The notes under the pieces are model-generated. The model was not told the DNA's origin. It made no database searches and saw nothing but the letters and a program-made list of their open reading frames with translations. Below, piece by piece: positions 62,910 to 64,000 of a DNA stretch of 64,000 bases (its first letter is position 1; each line of letters opens with the position of its first letter). The stretch comes from Sphingobium sp. CR2-8 (GTDB lineage Bacteria > Pseudomonadota > Alphaproteobacteria > Sphingomonadales > Sphingomonadaceae), in contig NZ_JAYKZY010000002.1 in the NCBI RefSeq assembly GCF_035818615.1, positions 1,428,501 through 1,492,500 of the forward strand, read 5' to 3'. Made by a program: the position numbers and the translations under genes.

Positions 62910-64000
62910 TTAGCGGCTCATGCCGCGACTGATGTGGCGTCCGTGATCGAACGGGATGGAGGATGCGAGCTCATGGGAGAGGCTGCGGCCCGCCGGCTGG
63001 CCAATCTCAAGCCCAAGCTCGCGGCTGCGCAGGCCCAGCACGGATTCAAGCTGGGCATCGCGTTCGAGGCTTTTCGCCATGCCCGCCATCTGCTGCGCGG
63101 CACTCTTCGCGCCCCTGAAATTGCCGTCGCGCAAAAGGTTCGCATGATGGCGCTGCAATTGCTGCCACCCTTCCACGAACCGGTCGGCCCGCTGGAAGGG
63201 GTCCATGCGGATTTCGGTCTCCAGCTGCATCGCGCGCACGGCGACCTGGCCACGGCCCTCGGCGGCCTCGCGGACAAGCTCCGGGCTGCTGCGGAAGGCG
63301 CTGTTCAAGTCTGACGAACCTTCAGGGCGGATCGCGTCCAGAGCATCGCGCGCCCTGTCGAACGCCTCGCGCTGGTGCGGCATGGCGTCCAGACCTTGGG
63401 CGCGTGTCTGTTGGATCGCGTCCAGCGCCTTGGCGTAGCGCTCCACCGCACCGCGCACGCCGCCAGCCCACATCGGCTGCGCGTCATGTTCGGGTTGGTG
63501 CCGAACCGCCCGCTCCTGGGCAGGCGGCTCGGCCTTGGGCTGGAAGCCCGCAAATATGTCGCGTTCTTGCTGCGGCGGAAGGTTCGGCCGGAAATTGTCG
63601 AAGATCCCCCGCGCCTTTTCGACCATGGGCCTGACGATTTCAGCGACCCGCTCGCCAAAGCTAATGCCACGCCGCTCGGCATATTCCCTTGCGGGGTCGG
63701 TCTTCTGGTAATCGGTGGCCATATCCTTGCCGCGCTCGCGTGAGAGCGTGCGGACAAGCCGGGACTGATCGCGAAAATCGTCGCGGCCATAATGAAGCGC
63801 CATGCCGTCGCGATGGCGAGACATGGCAACATAAGCCCCGTGCCGATCCATCCCCGGTGTCGCCAGCACATGCGCCCTGTCCACGGTCATGCCCTGCGCC
63901 TTGTGGATGGTGGCGGCATAGCCGTGGTCGAGGTCGCGATAATGTTTGGTGTCGAACGATACGGAACGCCCGTCATCGGTGCGGACGGACATATGCTCCG
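62910..64000 (-). CDS. traA: Ti-type conjugative relaxase TraA, C-terminal part
   Basis: The frame is open to the window edge, so only the last 363 residues are visible. It contains the final helicase motifs of a RecD/TraI-type helicase, DHGYAATIHKAQGMTVDRAHVL and YVAMSRHRDG, after MSVRTDDGRSVSFD. A long helical, Ala/Arg-rich tail with RYAKALDAI follows. TraA nicks oriT and unwinds DNA for transfer. The missing N-terminal part should hold the MobA/MobL nuclease. It implies a conjugative plasmid or integrative element to the right. Confidence 0.93.
   Translation of the reverse strand, partial: EHMSVRTDDGRSVSFDTKHYRDLDHGYAATIHKAQGMTVDRAHVLATPGMDRHGAYVAMSRHRDGMALHYGRDDFRDQSRLVRTLSRERGKDMATDYQKTDPAREYAERRGISFGERVAEIVRPMVEKARGIFDNFRPNLPPQQERDIFAGFQPKAEPPAQERAVRHQPEHDAQPMWAGGVRGAVERYAKALDAIQQTRAQGLDAMPHQREAFDRARDALDAIRPEGSSDLNSAFRSSPELVREAAEGRGQVAVRAMQLETEIRMDPFQRADRFVEGWQQLQRHHANLLRDGNFRGAKSAAQQMAGMAKSLERDAQLESVLGLRSRELGLEIGQPAGRSLSHELASSIPFDHGRHISRGMSR

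Noticed and set aside
62364..63314. Long rightward frame opposite DUF6118 and traA
   Set aside because: It spans two leftward genes with recognisable features and is a shadow.

Overview
The window looks like a high-GC alphaproteobacterium of the sphingomonad group (Sphingobium, Sphingomonas or Novosphingobium). The evidence is a TonB-dependent outer-membrane receptor next to a P450, many Rieske oxygenases, SDRs and SnoaL-like proteins, a palindrome containing the sphingomonad-type GAGCCTGTCGAAG repeat, and TraA/DUF6118 genes of a type common in sphingomonad conjugative elements. Genus and species cannot be read from the sequence. No rRNA, tRNA or CRISPR array was seen.

Positions 1-46470 form one large catabolic region in many short, alternately oriented operons. 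It holds three Rieske oxygenase alpha subunits and one Rieske ferredoxin, a cytochrome P450, a KstD-like flavoprotein, a GMC oxidoreductase, a quinohaemoprotein dehydrogenase, six SDRs, four zinc-free MDR oxidoreductases (one frameshifted), six SnoaL-like proteins (one truncated), three VOC proteins, an acyl-CoA synthetase and three acyl-CoA dehydrogenases. One leftward operon (7477-13755) encodes a 2-oxoacid dehydrogenase E1alpha/E1beta/E2, an acyl-CoA dehydrogenase, a thiolase-fold protein lacking two catalytic elements, and a DUF35 partner that seems to start at ATC. Uptake is probably by the TonB receptor. Regulators are AraC, LuxR-solo and TetR types. Together they fit uptake, ring oxidation, CoA activation and side-chain removal of a hydrophobic polycyclic compound, steroid- or terpenoid-like. 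The substrate is inferred and no single gene proves it.

Three genes in this half (carotenoid oxygenase, E2, one MDR protein) are broken or split by single-base shifts in or beside C/G runs. This may be sequence error or real decay.

Positions 46471-62132 are accessory and less GC-rich. They hold a diguanylate cyclase, an intact IS66 element (8-bp target duplication), a small membrane protein with a possible EcfG promoter, a DUF2383 protein, an intact IS21 element (8-bp target duplication), remnants of IS3- and IS5-type elements, a TadG/TadE/TadE-like operon without other pilus genes, and a PAS-GGDEF-EAL-PilZ protein. Positions 62133-64000 carry a DUF6118 gene and the 3' end of a Ti-type traA relaxase, so a conjugative plasmid or integrative element continues past the right edge.
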